From Rhodococcus rhodnii (lineage in GTDB: Bacteria > Actinomycetota > Actinomycetes > Mycobacteriales > Pseudonocardiaceae), in contig JOAA01000016.1 in assembly GCA_000720375.1 (NCBI GenBank), positions 1 through 64,000 on the forward strand: a stretch of DNA of 64,000 bases, in the 5' to 3' direction. The notes below the pieces were generated by a model. It ran no database searches. It saw only the letters and a program-made list of their open reading frames with translations, and was not told the origin of the DNA. This document shows positions 16,990 through 26,023 of the stretch, one piece after another. Positions within the stretch are counted from its first letter, which is position 1, and every line of letters starts with the position of its first letter. The position numbers and the translations under genes are program-made.

Positions 16990-17933
16990 GAGGCGGCCCA
17001 GGACTCGAGCATCCGCCGGGCGATCGAGGCCGGGCCGGGCAGCCCTAGCCAGTGCTCGCGGCCTTCCGCTTCCGCGGCAAGGGCTTCCCGCACGACCTCA
17101 CGGGCAACCCAGTGCGCCTCCTCGATCTCCCCGTCGGCGAGCCGAGTCGGCTGCAGCGGGTCGGCGCTCGCGGCGAAGCCGAGCATCAATGAACGCGGGA
17201 AGGGCCACGGCTGGCTGCCCAGGTACCGGATGTCGGCGACGTCCACGCCGACTTCCTCGCAGATCTCCCTGGCAACGCAGGCTTCCAGCGATTCGCCCGC
17301 TTCGACGAACCCGGCGAGCACCGAGTACCGGCCTTTCGGCCAGACCGGTTGCCGGGCCAGCAGGACCTGAGTGTCGTCCCGGTCGTGGACAAGGCAGATC
17401 ACGGCCGGGTCGGTCCGCGGGTACTCCTCACGGCCGCACTGCGGGCACTGGGTCGCCCACCCGGACTTGACCCGATCCACCGCGGAGCCGCAGTTCGCGC
17501 AGAACTTGGCTCTGCGGTGCCAGTTGAGCAACGCGACCGCGGTGGTGAACAGGCCGGCCGATGTGTCGTCCAAAAAGGACCCTGCGGCCCGCAGGTCGAG
17601 CCACTGCTCGCCTTCGGCGTTGCCGATGTCCTGCCATGACCGCCAGTCCAGGCCGGAGTCCGGCGCCGACGACTCGACGGGCATCGCCCAGTAGCCGGCG
17701 CCTTTCTCCTCACCCAGCAGCAATGCCTCCGGTGACGGTTCGTCCCCAGTGGCCTTCTGGAACGCCAGAACCGTTCCGCCGGAACGGATCGGGGTGCGGC
17801 CGCGCGGGTCCACAACGAGGACCCGCCCGTCCTGCCACAGCTCCGCCTGCCTGCGCGGGTCCTCCCGCAGCGTCTCCTCACGTTCCACTGTGGAGCGGGA
17901 GAGCACCGGGAGGCCGTCGAGCTGGAACGTCAC
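16983..17933 (-). CDS. nudC: NAD+ diphosphatase NudC (Nudix hydrolase)
   Basis: A 316-residue NADH pyrophosphatase that splits NAD(H) to NMN(H) and AMP and may remove NAD caps from RNA. The zinc ribbon is CANCG...CPQCG. It is followed by the Nudix box GFVEAGESLEACVAREICEEVGV and the NudC-specific SQPWPFPRSLMLGF motif. The ATG at 17933 overlaps the stop of the M16 gene by 4 nt, so it is the last gene of a four-gene leftward operon. The stop codon lies in the palindromic repeat. In M. tuberculosis nudC also neighbours a K+ channel gene and adnAB. Confidence 0.95.
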   Translation of the reverse strand: MTFQLDGLPVLSRSTVEREETLREDPRRQAELWQDGRVLVVDPRGRTPIRSGGTVLAFQKATGDEPSPEALLLGEEKGAGYWAMPVESSAPDSGLDWRSWQDIGNAEGEQWLDLRAAGSFLDDTSAGLFTTAVALLNWHRRAKFCANCGSAVDRVKSGWATQCPQCGREEYPRTDPAVICLVHDRDDTQVLLARQPVWPKGRYSVLAGFVEAGESLEACVAREICEEVGVDVADIRYLGSQPWPFPRSLMLGFAASADPLQPTRLADGEIEEAHWVAREVVREALAAEAEGREHWLGLPGPASIARRMLESWAASS

Positions 17934-19294
17934 TGCGTCACGTCACCCAGCAGGCGCACGTTCTCGAACTGGGCCGAGTCACCGACGATCACACCGGTCC
18001 AGTTGACCGGAGCGAAGAAGTCACGGGCCGCCGCCGCGATCTGCTCGGCCGTGACCTCCTGCAGCCTGCCTGGGTACGACACCAGCCACTCGACCCCGAG
18101 CCCTTGCGAGGCAAGGCCGATCAGCTGCGACGCGAGCCCGGACTGCGACGCGGTCGCGGTGAGCAGCTGCCCGATCGCGTACTGCCGCACAGTGTCCACT
18201 TCGGTGTCCGACGGCGGCGACAGCACGATCCTGGCGAGCTCGTACCGGACCTCCAGCAACGCGCTCGCGGTGACTTCGCTGGCCGTGTCGGTGTCGATCA
18301 GCAGGGTCGCGCCACCGGGCGTGAACTCCAGATAGGACCGTGCGTGGTAGGTGTATCCCTTGTCCTCACGGATGTTCTCGACCAGCCGGGACGAGAAGAA
18401 CCCGCCGAACGCCAGGTTCGCCAGCTGCAACGCCGGATACCGGGGATCGGTCCGGGTGATCGCCTGCGCGCTGAGCCGGAACTGCGACTGCACGGCACCG
18501 GTCCGGGGCACGAACAGCAAGTCGCCGCCCGGAACCACTGGCAGCTCAGGCAGTTCGGTCGCGGTGCCGTCGGCCGTCCAGCCGCCGAGCGCCGATTCCA
18601 ACGTGGCCACGGCCGAATCCGGCTCGACATCGCCGACCAGGACCAGCACCGATCCACGCGGAAGCACGAAATCACGGTGCAGCGCGCGAACCTCGTCCGC
18701 GGTGACCTTGGCGACGTCCTCGGCTTCCGGCATCTCGCGGGTCGCCGGGTGGTCGCCGTAACGGTGCTTCTGCAGCGCCCGCCGGGCGATCACGCTCGGC
18801 TGCGACATCGCCATCGCGATCCGCTCGACCAGCCGCGCCTTCTCCCGGCCGACTTCCTCATCGACGTACGACGCCGAAGTCAGCGCGTCGCTCAGCACGT
18901 CGAGCAACGTGTCCAAGCCGCTGGCCAGTGCGTTTCCGCCGATGCTGAGCCGCTCCGGGTCGACCGACGCGTCCAGTTCGCCGCCGACCAGCGCCAGATC
19001 GGTGTCGATCGCGACCCGGTCGCGCTTCGCCGTGCCGGAGAAGAACGTCGACGCCAGCACCTCGGCCTTGGCCGCGTGCATCAGGTCCGTGTCGGCGAAC
19101 GGGATCCGCAGCCGCAGTTCGACCATGGGCACGGCCGACTGCTTGACCACGATCACGCGCAGCCCGTTGGCCAGCGTCGTGTCCACATGGGACAGACCGG
19201 TGGCCGCGCGCTGCTCGCCCAGCGCCGGCAAGGGGCGCGGGCCCCGCTCGGTACGACCGATTTCCTCGGCAGAACGGTGTGTCTTGACGCTCAT
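17930..19294 (-). CDS. M16-family peptidase, zinc-site-lacking subunit
   Basis: A 454-residue protein with the two-lobed M16 (insulinase/processing peptidase) fold, recognisable from TLANGLRVIVVKQSAVPMVELRLRIP and the later GSVLVLVGDV and SGLASQLIGLASQGLG segments. Where active members have HxxEH it reads AAKAEVLASTFFSGT, so the zinc ligands are missing. The preceding gene encodes an M16 protein with an intact site. Heterodimers of one active and one inactive M16 subunit are well known (mitochondrial processing peptidase), so this is likely the substrate-binding partner. It overlaps both neighbours by 4 nt. Confidence 0.88.
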   Translation of the reverse strand: MSVKTHRSAEEIGRTERGPRPLPALGEQRAATGLSHVDTTLANGLRVIVVKQSAVPMVELRLRIPFADTDLMHAAKAEVLASTFFSGTAKRDRVAIDTDLALVGGELDASVDPERLSIGGNALASGLDTLLDVLSDALTSASYVDEEVGREKARLVERIAMAMSQPSVIARRALQKHRYGDHPATREMPEAEDVAKVTADEVRALHRDFVLPRGSVLVLVGDVEPDSAVATLESALGGWTADGTATELPELPVVPGGDLLFVPRTGAVQSQFRLSAQAITRTDPRYPALQLANLAFGGFFSSRLVENIREDKGYTYHARSYLEFTPGGATLLIDTDTASEVTASALLEVRYELARIVLSPPSDTEVDTVRQYAIGQLLTATASQSGLASQLIGLASQGLGVEWLVSYPGRLQEVTAEQIAAAARDFFAPVNWTGVIVGDSAQFENVRLLGDVTQ

Positions 19295-20574
19295 TCGGCA
19301 CCTCCAGCCGGGGAGACCTGCAGTACGGCACGCGAGTCTGGGCGCAGCAGCTTGGCCGCGCCGGACACGTCCTGCGGCGTGACCGCCGCGATCCGGTCGG
19401 GCAGCTGGTAGATCAGCCCGGCGTCGCCGTAGAGCAACTGGAAGCCGCCGAGGCCGAGCGTCCGGCTGACCAGGCGGTCGTGCTCCTTGTGCAGGCTGGA
19501 GCCCCAGCGTGCGGTCACCTTCGCCAGCTCCTGCTCCGACGGCGGGGTGCTGGCCAGCAGTTCGAGTTGCTCGTCCAGCGCGCCGAGCACGCGGTCGACG
19601 GTCACCTCCGGCGAGTGCATCGCGGTGATCGAGAACGTGTCCGGGTCACGCGCCTCGAACGGGCCGAACAGCCCGGCACCGGCGTTGATGTCGGTGACCA
19701 GGGCTTCCTTGTGCACCATCCGCTGCTGCAGCCGGGAGCCGTCGCCTTCGGTGAGCACCGAGGCGAGCACGAGGTGCGCCAGGTACGCGTCCAGGTCGTT
19801 GATCGGGTCGGGCATCCGGTAGCCGACGGCCAGCGCGGGCAGCGGCGCGTGCGGATCCTGGTGCTCGCCGCGCAGTTCGCCCTGCGGCGGCGGTTCGGCG
19901 AACGAAGGTCGTTGCGGCGTCTCGCGTGCGGGCACGTCACCGAAGTGCCGTTCGACCAGTTCACGGGCCTGCTCGACGGTGAAGTCACCGGCCACGGTGA
20001 GCACCGCGTTGCCGGGCGCGTAGTACGTGTCGAAGAACGCGGCGCAGTCGTCGAGGCTGGCCTGTTCGAGGTCGGTGAAGTCGCCGTAGCCGTTGTGCGC
20101 GTTCGGGAACGTCTTGTACAGCACCGGCGGCAGCAGGATCCACGGGAATCCGCCATACGGCCGGTTCAGCACGTTCAGCCGGATTTCCTCTTTCACCACG
20201 TCGATCTGGTTCTGGAGGTTCTCCTGGGTCAGCTTCGGCGCGCGCATCCGGTCGGCCTCGAGGAACAGCGCCCGCTCCAGCGCGGCGGACGGGAGCACCT
20301 CGAAGTAGTCGGTGTAGTCCGGGTGCGTCGAGCCGTTGAACGTGCCACCGGAGGACTGGACGTGCCGGAAGTGCGCCAGCTTCTCCAGGCTCTCACTGCC
20401 CTGGAACATCAGGTGCTCGAACAGGTGGGCGAAGCCGGTTCGCCCCTCCGGTTCGGATCGGAAGCCCACGTCGTAGTGCACGCTGACGCCGACCACCGGT
20501 GATGTGGTGTCCGGCGCGAGCACCACACGCAAACCGTTCGGGAGGGTGAACGTGTGCAGGTCGGGTGCAGCCAT
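19291..20574 (-). CDS. M16-family zinc metallopeptidase, catalytic subunit
   Basis: A 427-residue M16 peptidase. The inverted zinc motif HLFEH is at about residues 47-51 (GFAHLFEHLMFQGS), with the distal Glu in the EIRLNVLNRPYGG region. The typical GNAVLTVAGDFTVEQARELVERHF strand-helix follows. There is no signal peptide, so it acts in the cytosol or at the inner face of the membrane. It is the active partner of the following M16 gene (4-nt overlap) and lies 9 nt after the DUF2207 gene. The substrate is not evident. Confidence 0.92.
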   Translation of the reverse strand: MAAPDLHTFTLPNGLRVVLAPDTTSPVVGVSVHYDVGFRSEPEGRTGFAHLFEHLMFQGSESLEKLAHFRHVQSSGGTFNGSTHPDYTDYFEVLPSAALERALFLEADRMRAPKLTQENLQNQIDVVKEEIRLNVLNRPYGGFPWILLPPVLYKTFPNAHNGYGDFTDLEQASLDDCAAFFDTYYAPGNAVLTVAGDFTVEQARELVERHFGDVPARETPQRPSFAEPPPQGELRGEHQDPHAPLPALAVGYRMPDPINDLDAYLAHLVLASVLTEGDGSRLQQRMVHKEALVTDINAGAGLFGPFEARDPDTFSITAMHSPEVTVDRVLGALDEQLELLASTPPSEQELAKVTARWGSSLHKEHDRLVSRTLGLGGFQLLYGDAGLIYQLPDRIAAVTPQDVSGAAKLLRPDSRAVLQVSPAGGAE

Positions 20575-20583
20575 GGCACGAGC

Positions 20584-22227
20584 CTACTTGGCCAGCGCGC
20601 GGTCCATCGCCGTGATGAAGCCCGGCAGGTTTCGCCCACCGCTGAACCAGTAGAGCTCGCCCGCCGAGGCGAAGGCCTCGAGCCATCGGGGCGACTCACC
20701 GAGCACCACCGCATACGGCAGCGAGCGGGAGAACACCAGCTCACGGTCGTTCTCCGGGATGCTGGACGGAGTCGCTGACTGCAAGTAACCGCGGAGACTA
20801 CGCACCTGTGCCAGCAGCACGCTGCCGCGCTTGGTACGCGCAGGCATCAGCCGTGCACCGAGCGCGAGCGCGACACCGGCGATGACGACCGCGAGGCCGA
20901 GCAACGCGTTGCCGACCGTCAACGCGAGCACCGCGGTCAGCCCGGCTCCTATGAAGGCGAGACCGATACCGACCGCCATCCAACGGGTGCGTTCCTGATC
21001 CGGGCGGCGCTTGAACCACTCACGCTGGGCAACGTCCGTGTACATCGCGTCTTTGATGCGGTCCATGTCGACGGACAGTGTGGACACGGACAGTGTGGAC
21101 ACTGTGCCGCCCTGTTCCGGAATGGTCTCGTACACCGCGCGCTCGTACGCAGTCAGCGAGTCGTCGGCGGGATTGCGGCGGACGATCTGCCAGTCGTCCT
21201 GGCTGATCTCCTGGATCCACAAGTAGTTGCGGACCGCGAGGTCCAGCACGGTCGCGGTGATGTCCACCGGGTCCACCCGTTCGTCGGTGACCGTGCCGAT
21301 CTGCCCGGGAAGTACACCATCGGGTGAAGCGAAGGCGACGCCTTCCTTGTCGCGCACGAGAACGTCTACTGGCCCGACGTCGGTTGCCAGCACCTTGGCG
21401 TCCCGGCCGCGGGCGACCCACAGCAGCACGATTCCGCCGAGCAACAACACGGTCAGCCCGAGCAACCCGAACCCGGAGAACGAGGTGAGAGCGAACGGAC
21501 CCGCGCCTGTCTCCGGCTCGACGAGCTTGGCGTTCGCCGGGACCGTACCCAGGGGCAAGCCGACGGCCAGGTCGACGCGGTCGCCCGCACTGAGATCCGG
21601 CACGTCGACGCGGGTGACGCCGGCGTTGTCCGTCCTGGCACGTCGGCAAGGTCGCTCGGTGCCGTACGGGCCGCCGTTGCAGCGCACCGAGATCGGGATC
21701 TCAGGCGCGATGAACGTGGCGCGCAGCAGGCTGAGGTGGGCGTCCCAGCCGGCCGCGAGCTGCCAGCGCACCTCCTGCCGGTCGCCGAGGTCGATGACCG
21801 CACCTTCCACCTGGTAGCGCAGCACCGACTTGCCCTCGCCGACGGACACGGTGAACTCGTCCGCCGTCGCCTGCGCGGAGCCGTTGCCCTCCAGCTTCGG
21901 GTCGCGCACGACGAAGACGCGGTCCATGTCGCCTGACTTGATCCGCAGCGGCGAACGGCGGTTGAGCTTCTCGCCGGACCGGACGGTGATCGTCTCCTCG
22001 ACCGTCAGCAGCCCGTCACGCTCCACTTTGAGCTGAAGCTGGGTGCGCGTCGGGAACTCGACCCCGCCGGAGCCACCCGGCTTGGGGTCCGAAGAGGACG
22101 GTGGCTGCACCGGACCGCTCGGCTCGGGAATGATCGGGATGTTCGGGATCGACGGCGGCGGTTGCCCGACTGACAGCCCGATAGCGGCCGCCAGACCCGC
22201 GGCCGCCACCCCCCAATTCGTCAACAC
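20584..22227 (-). CDS. DUF2207 family membrane protein
   Basis: A 547-residue protein. An N-terminal hydrophobic segment is followed by a Pro/Ser-rich linker and an extracellular beta domain (TQLQLKVERDGLLTVEETITVRSGEKLNRRSPLRI) typical of DUF2207. A membrane helix follows (LLGLTVLLLGGIVLLWVA). The cytoplasmic part contains two further adjacent helices (WMAVGIGLAFIGAGLTAVLALTVGNALLGLAVVIAGVALALG) and the closing LPYAVVLGESPRWLEAF block. It is the first gene of the DUF2207-M16-M16-nudC operon. The molecular role of the family is unknown. GTG at 22227 is taken as start; a GTG at 22209 is possible. Confidence 0.82.
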   Translation of the reverse strand: MLTNWGVAAAGLAAAIGLSVGQPPPSIPNIPIIPEPSGPVQPPSSSDPKPGGSGGVEFPTRTQLQLKVERDGLLTVEETITVRSGEKLNRRSPLRIKSGDMDRVFVVRDPKLEGNGSAQATADEFTVSVGEGKSVLRYQVEGAVIDLGDRQEVRWQLAAGWDAHLSLLRATFIAPEIPISVRCNGGPYGTERPCRRARTDNAGVTRVDVPDLSAGDRVDLAVGLPLGTVPANAKLVEPETGAGPFALTSFSGFGLLGLTVLLLGGIVLLWVARGRDAKVLATDVGPVDVLVRDKEGVAFASPDGVLPGQIGTVTDERVDPVDITATVLDLAVRNYLWIQEISQDDWQIVRRNPADDSLTAYERAVYETIPEQGGTVSTLSVSTLSVDMDRIKDAMYTDVAQREWFKRRPDQERTRWMAVGIGLAFIGAGLTAVLALTVGNALLGLAVVIAGVALALGARLMPARTKRGSVLLAQVRSLRGYLQSATPSSIPENDRELVFSRSLPYAVVLGESPRWLEAFASAGELYWFSGGRNLPGFITAMDRALAK

Positions 22228-22291
22228 GCCTGCGGACGATAGCGGAGCCCGCTTATGCTCACGCTCGGTTGAGACAATTTGGGGGGAGAAA

Positions 22292-23494
22292 GTGACCCAA
22301 CCGCCGTACGGGCCAGGTCAAGGCGGGTTCCCGCCGCGCGGCTTCCCACCGCCACGTCCTGTCGCGCCGCCTCCTCGGCCGCTTCCTGCACCGCCGATGT
22401 ACCAGGCCCGGCCGCCTTATGGCGCGCCGCCGCCGTACGGTCCGCCGCCTCCCATGCCGCCGCCGTGGCACGTACAGGCGCGGCCGAGGTCCAACACCGG
22501 GACGATCGTGACGATCACCTTGGTGAGTGTGCTCGTCGCGGTCGGCGGGCTAGTCGGTGTGCTCGCGGCGGTCGACGGCGGCAAGCGGAAACCTTCGAGC
22601 GTCGCGGATTCCGGATACGACTATCCATCCACGACGGCTTCGCCGACGTACAGCTCGACAGCGACCGCCAGTGCCTCAGAGCGCCCGACGTCGTCCACAA
22701 CGGCCACATCCCGCTCGACGCCCAGCCGGACCACCACGACGACGAGCACGCCGAGCGGCCCGAAGCCGGTGCTGAAGACCAAGGACAATCCGCTTTTCGC
22801 CGGTGACCACGGGACCAACACGGTGACGTGCAACCTGCCTCGCTGGCAGAGCACCCCGGCCGCGGCGCAGGCGTTCTTCACCGCGGCGATGCCGTGCTTC
22901 GAGGCCGCGTGGGCGCCGGTGATGCAACGCGCGAACCTGCCGTACGTCCGGCCGAAGGTCGCTTTCCCGAGCGGAAAGCGCTGGGAGAGCGGATGTGGCG
23001 TCGCGGACTCGACCAAAGAGGACGTCGCGGCGTTCTACTGCAGCCCGGACGTGACCTTGTACATGCCGTTCGAAGGGTTGCAGACCAACATCAACGGCAA
23101 CAAGATCGGCGCTTACCTCGCGCTGTTCGCGCACGAGTACGGGCATCACATCCAGGCGATGAGCGGTTCGCTGAAGGCCGCGCACCAGGAGTCGTACGAA
23201 CTCGGCCCGGACAGTGCCGCGGGCCTGGAAATCCAGCGCCGCAAGGAACTTCAGGCCCAGTGCTTCGGTGGCATGTGGTTCGCCGCGGCGTGGAACGGCA
23301 AGGGCTCGATCACCGACGCGGTCGTGCGGGACATGCTCGCCGACGGCTACACCCGCGGCGACGACAACAACCCAGGCGCACCCCGTGACCACGGAAAGCG
23401 CCAGAACTATGGCAACTGGCAGAAGCACGGTTACGAGAAGAACCGTACGTTCCAGTGCAACACCTATCTCGCACCAGCTAACAGTGTCAGCTGA
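22292..23494 (+). CDS. Pro-rich membrane-anchored neutral zinc metallopeptidase (YpfJ-like), copy 1
   Basis: A 400-residue protein. A cytoplasmic Pro/Gly/Tyr-rich N-terminus (about 60 residues) leads to one membrane helix (TIVTITLVSVLVAVGGLVGVLAAV), a Ser/Thr linker and an extracellular putative neutral zinc metallopeptidase domain. The zinc motif is LFAHEYGHHIQAMSG (HExxH), followed by ELQAQCFGGMWFAAAW, where the downstream Glu is expected to be the third ligand. The GTG at 22292 follows GGGGGGAGAAA. The gene is divergent from the DUF2207 operon. The next gene is a close paralogue, 17 nt away. Confidence 0.85.
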   Translation: MTQPPYGPGQGGFPPRGFPPPRPVAPPPRPLPAPPMYQARPPYGAPPPYGPPPPMPPPWHVQARPRSNTGTIVTITLVSVLVAVGGLVGVLAAVDGGKRKPSSVADSGYDYPSTTASPTYSSTATASASERPTSSTTATSRSTPSRTTTTTSTPSGPKPVLKTKDNPLFAGDHGTNTVTCNLPRWQSTPAAAQAFFTAAMPCFEAAWAPVMQRANLPYVRPKVAFPSGKRWESGCGVADSTKEDVAAFYCSPDVTLYMPFEGLQTNINGNKIGAYLALFAHEYGHHIQAMSGSLKAAHQESYELGPDSAAGLEIQRRKELQAQCFGGMWFAAAWNGKGSITDAVVRDMLADGYTRGDDNNPGAPRDHGKRQNYGNWQKHGYEKNRTFQCNTYLAPANSVS

Positions 23495-23511
23495 CGCCCG
23501 GGGGGACTGAG

Positions 23512-24720
23512 ATGACACAACCGCCCTATGGGCCTGGCTATCAGCCGCCCAGGTATCCACCGCCACGGCCGGTCGCGCCGCCGCCACGGCGCATGCCCGC
23601 ACCGCCGATGTATCAGGCGCCACGTCCTCCTGGGCCTCCTGGGCCTATGCCACCACCGCCGTACCGACCGCCAGCCCCGCAGTGGCATATGCCGCCGTCG
23701 CTCCCGCCGCGTCGGAAGTCCAACACGGGCGTGATCGTGACCGTCACATTGGTCGCCGTGCTCGCGGTGGTCGGCGCGTTGACCACAGTTCTCGTGGTGA
23801 TGGACGACAAGAAGTCGAACAGTGTCGCCGACTCCGGTTACAACTACGAAAGCCAGGCTCCGACGCCGTCCAGGACGTACGACCCGGGTCCGAGCAGTGA
23901 GGCCATCACTCCGACGCAGCCGCCTTCTGCGGGCTCGTCGACGCCCCGCGCCACGACTCGGACCACCACGACGACGAGCACGCCGAGCGGGCCGCGGCCG
24001 GTGCTCAAAACCAAGGACAATCCGCTGTTCCTAGGCGAGAACGGCACGAACGTCGTGACCTGCAACCTGCCGAAGTGGCAGAGCACGCCGGCCGCGGCGC
24101 AGGCGTTCTTCACCGCCGCGTTGCCGTGCCTTGAGGCAGCCTGGCAGCCGGTGATGCAGCGCGCGAACCTGCCGTACCAGCGTCCGAAACTGGTGTTCCC
24201 CAGCGGAAAGCGATGGAGCAGCGGCTGCGGTGACGTCACCGAGGGCGAGGCGGCGGCGTTCTACTGTCCGCCCGACGGCGCGATCTACATGCCGTTCGAA
24301 GGGCTGAACGTCCAGGCCAACAAGAACATGATCGGCTCGTACCTGTCGGTGTTCGCGCACGAGTTCGGCCACCACATCCAGGCCTTGAGCGGTGCGATGA
24401 AAGCGGCGTACCAGCAGGCCTACGAGGTCGGCCCGGACACCGCGGCCGGTCTTGAGATCTCCCGGCGTGAGGAACTGCAGGCGCAGTGCTTCAGCGGAAT
24501 GTGGTTCGCGGCGGCGTGGAACGGCAAGGGCTCGATCACCGACACAGTCGTGCGAGACATGCTGGAGGACGGCTACCAGCGTGGTGACGACAACAACCCG
24601 AGCGCACCCCGTGACCACGGGAAACGCCAGAACTACGGCGCTTGGCAGAAACAAGGCTACGAAAAGAACCGCACATACCAGTGCAACACCTACCTGGCGC
24701 CAGCCAACAGCGTCAGCTGA
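23512..24720 (+). CDS. Pro-rich membrane-anchored neutral zinc metallopeptidase (YpfJ-like), copy 2
   Basis: A 402-residue paralogue of the preceding gene with the same order: Pro-rich cytoplasmic tail, one membrane helix (IVTVTLVAVLAVVGALTTVLVVM), Ser/Thr linker and peptidase domain with HEFGHHIQALSG. Much of the catalytic part is near identical to copy 1, while the linkers differ, so this is a tandem duplication under selection for the enzyme. An ATG start follows GGGGGG. The 3' end overlaps the convergent gene by 8 nt. Substrates are unknown; the location would be the cell envelope. Confidence 0.85.
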   Translation: MTQPPYGPGYQPPRYPPPRPVAPPPRRMPAPPMYQAPRPPGPPGPMPPPPYRPPAPQWHMPPSLPPRRKSNTGVIVTVTLVAVLAVVGALTTVLVVMDDKKSNSVADSGYNYESQAPTPSRTYDPGPSSEAITPTQPPSAGSSTPRATTRTTTTTSTPSGPRPVLKTKDNPLFLGENGTNVVTCNLPKWQSTPAAAQAFFTAALPCLEAAWQPVMQRANLPYQRPKLVFPSGKRWSSGCGDVTEGEAAAFYCPPDGAIYMPFEGLNVQANKNMIGSYLSVFAHEFGHHIQALSGAMKAAYQQAYEVGPDTAAGLEISRREELQAQCFSGMWFAAAWNGKGSITDTVVRDMLEDGYQRGDDNNPSAPRDHGKRQNYGAWQKQGYEKNRTYQCNTYLAPANSVS

Positions 24721-25159
24721 GCCTGCCGTACAAATAGGAAAAACCGCCGCCTGCCAGACAGGCTAAGAGGAACAGGATGTACGCCACCGGCCTGCGCGCG
24801 TCGCTGTCGCCGGTGGCCGCTTCCGCGGCGTGGACGGTGATCTGGCCAGTCAGCTCGGCGGGGACGCTGACGTCGACCGGCTCGCCGGGCTGGTGGCCGC
24901 AGGCGTCCAATTTGGCCTGATGTTCCGTTCCTTCCTGGACGAACGTGACGATTTCCCCGGCGCCGGGGTCGGCGCAACCGACGCCGTGGGTGACTCTCGC
25001 GGTGATCTTGGTGGAACTAGGTAAGTCCGTGGACAGCCCGAACAGGCCTGGCGCCGCCAACCACAGCGTCAAGCTGACGAAAATCCCAAGCAGTACGACA
25101 ACGGCAAGCCGGACCGCGTCCGGGCGGGCCCGCACAAGCAGGATGATGTCAGACCACAA
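24713..25159 (-). CDS. Hypothetical membrane protein with an extracellular middle domain
   Basis: A protein of about 148 residues with an N-terminal helix (AVRLAVVVLLGIFVSLTLWLA), an extracytoplasmic domain of about 80 residues with two Cys (GVGCADPGAG, LDACGHQPG) that may form a disulphide, and a C-terminal helix (VAYILFLLACLAGGGFSYLYG). The TTG at 25159 has no strong ribosome site; a GTG at 25135 is an alternative. It is divergent from lexA. No family is recognised. Confidence 0.6.
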   Translation of the reverse strand: MWSDIILLVRARPDAVRLAVVVLLGIFVSLTLWLAAPGLFGLSTDLPSSTKITARVTHGVGCADPGAGEIVTFVQEGTEHQAKLDACGHQPGEPVDVSVPAELTGQITVHAAEAATGDSDARRPVAYILFLLACLAGGGFSYLYGRLS

Positions 25160-25169
25160 GCGGGATGGT

Positions 25170-25185
25170 CTCAGAACCCTGTTTC
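25170..25185. promoter_or_regulatory. Weak LexA (SOS) box candidate upstream of lexA
   Basis: The segment contains GAACCCTGTTTC, which resembles the actinobacterial SOS box GAAC-N4-GTTC with one mismatch (TTTC for GTTC). It lies about 120 nt before the lexA start, between the divergent membrane-protein gene and lexA, where autoregulation by LexA would be expected. The match is imperfect and could be chance. Confidence 0.3.
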
Positions 25186-25203
25186 GCTGTCACCCCGCAG
25201 ATC

Positions 25204-25244
25204 GTGTCCACCTTTGCGGCACGGTGTGTCCACCTTTGCGGCAC
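25204..25244. repeat. 19-bp tandem direct repeat in the lexA leader
   Basis: GTGTCCACCTTTGCGGCAC occurs at 25204-25222 and again at 25226-25244, separated by 3 nt (period 22, two helical turns). The copies are identical. They end 61 nt before the lexA start. Such spacing would put two proteins on the same DNA face, so a binding site is possible; a recent duplication is the plain alternative. Confidence 0.75.
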
Positions 25245-25305
25245 CATGAGATTCCCTCGGAGCGCCTTCCCCGGGACGCGAGCGGCTACCTCTACCATTT
25301 CGCGG

Positions 25306-25950
25306 GTGACCGACCTCTTCGACCACCTCGACGCATCCGAACTGCCGTTGCGACAGCAGCAGATTCTCGCCACGATCCAGGACTGGGTCCAGCGCAACGG
25401 CTACTCCCCCAGTACGCGGGAGATCGGCGAAGCGGTCGGCCTGCGCTCGAGCTCATCGGTGTCGAAGCACCTCGCGGCACTGGAGGACAAAGGTTTCCTG
25501 CGCCGCAGCGCCTCGGTGTCGCGGCCGATCGACGTCCGGATGTTCCTGCAGGAGTCAGCGTCGCAGGAGTCGGGCGACTCGGTGCCCGTCCCGGTGGTCG
25601 GTGACATCGCGGCCGGTGTGCCGATCGCGGCGGAGGAGCACGTCGATGACATCCTGCAGCTGCCGCGGAACTTGACCGGGCGCGGCAACGTCTTCGGCCT
25701 GCGGGTGCGCGGCGATTCGATGATCGACGCGGCCATCTGCGACGGCGATATCGTCGTGGTACGCCAGCAGTCAGAGGCGCACTCCGGGCAGATCGTCGCC
25801 GCGATGATCGATGAGGAGGCGACGGTGAAGGTTTACCGCAAGCGCAACGGTCACGTGTACCTGGAGCCGCGCAACCCCGCCTACGAGGTCATCGATGGCG
25901 ATCGCGCGGTGATCCTGGGCACGGTCGTGTCAGTGCTGCGCAGCGTTTAA
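25306..25950 (+). CDS. lexA: LexA repressor
   Basis: A 214-residue SOS repressor/autoprotease. The N-terminal winged helix covers about residues 14-75 (LRQQQILATIQDWVQRNGYSPSTREIGEAVGLRSSSSVSKHL). The C-terminal S24 domain has the Ala103-Gly104 cleavage site (GDIAAGVPI), catalytic Ser138 (RGDSMI) and Lys175 (ATVKVYRK). The GTG at 25306 gives the normal family length; the frame is open back to 25165 and an ATG at 25246 would add 20 atypical residues. It is expected to repress DNA-repair genes and itself until activated RecA triggers self-cleavage. Confidence 0.95.
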   Translation: MTDLFDHLDASELPLRQQQILATIQDWVQRNGYSPSTREIGEAVGLRSSSSVSKHLAALEDKGFLRRSASVSRPIDVRMFLQESASQESGDSVPVPVVGDIAAGVPIAAEEHVDDILQLPRNLTGRGNVFGLRVRGDSMIDAAICDGDIVVVRQQSEAHSGQIVAAMIDEEATVKVYRKRNGHVYLEPRNPAYEVIDGDRAVILGTVVSVLRSV

Positions 25951-26023
25951 GCCTGAGCCTGAGTCGACCGCGCGCCGCGTCTGAGCCCGCCGAGCGCAGC
26001 CGCCATCGCGATGGCAATTCCCC

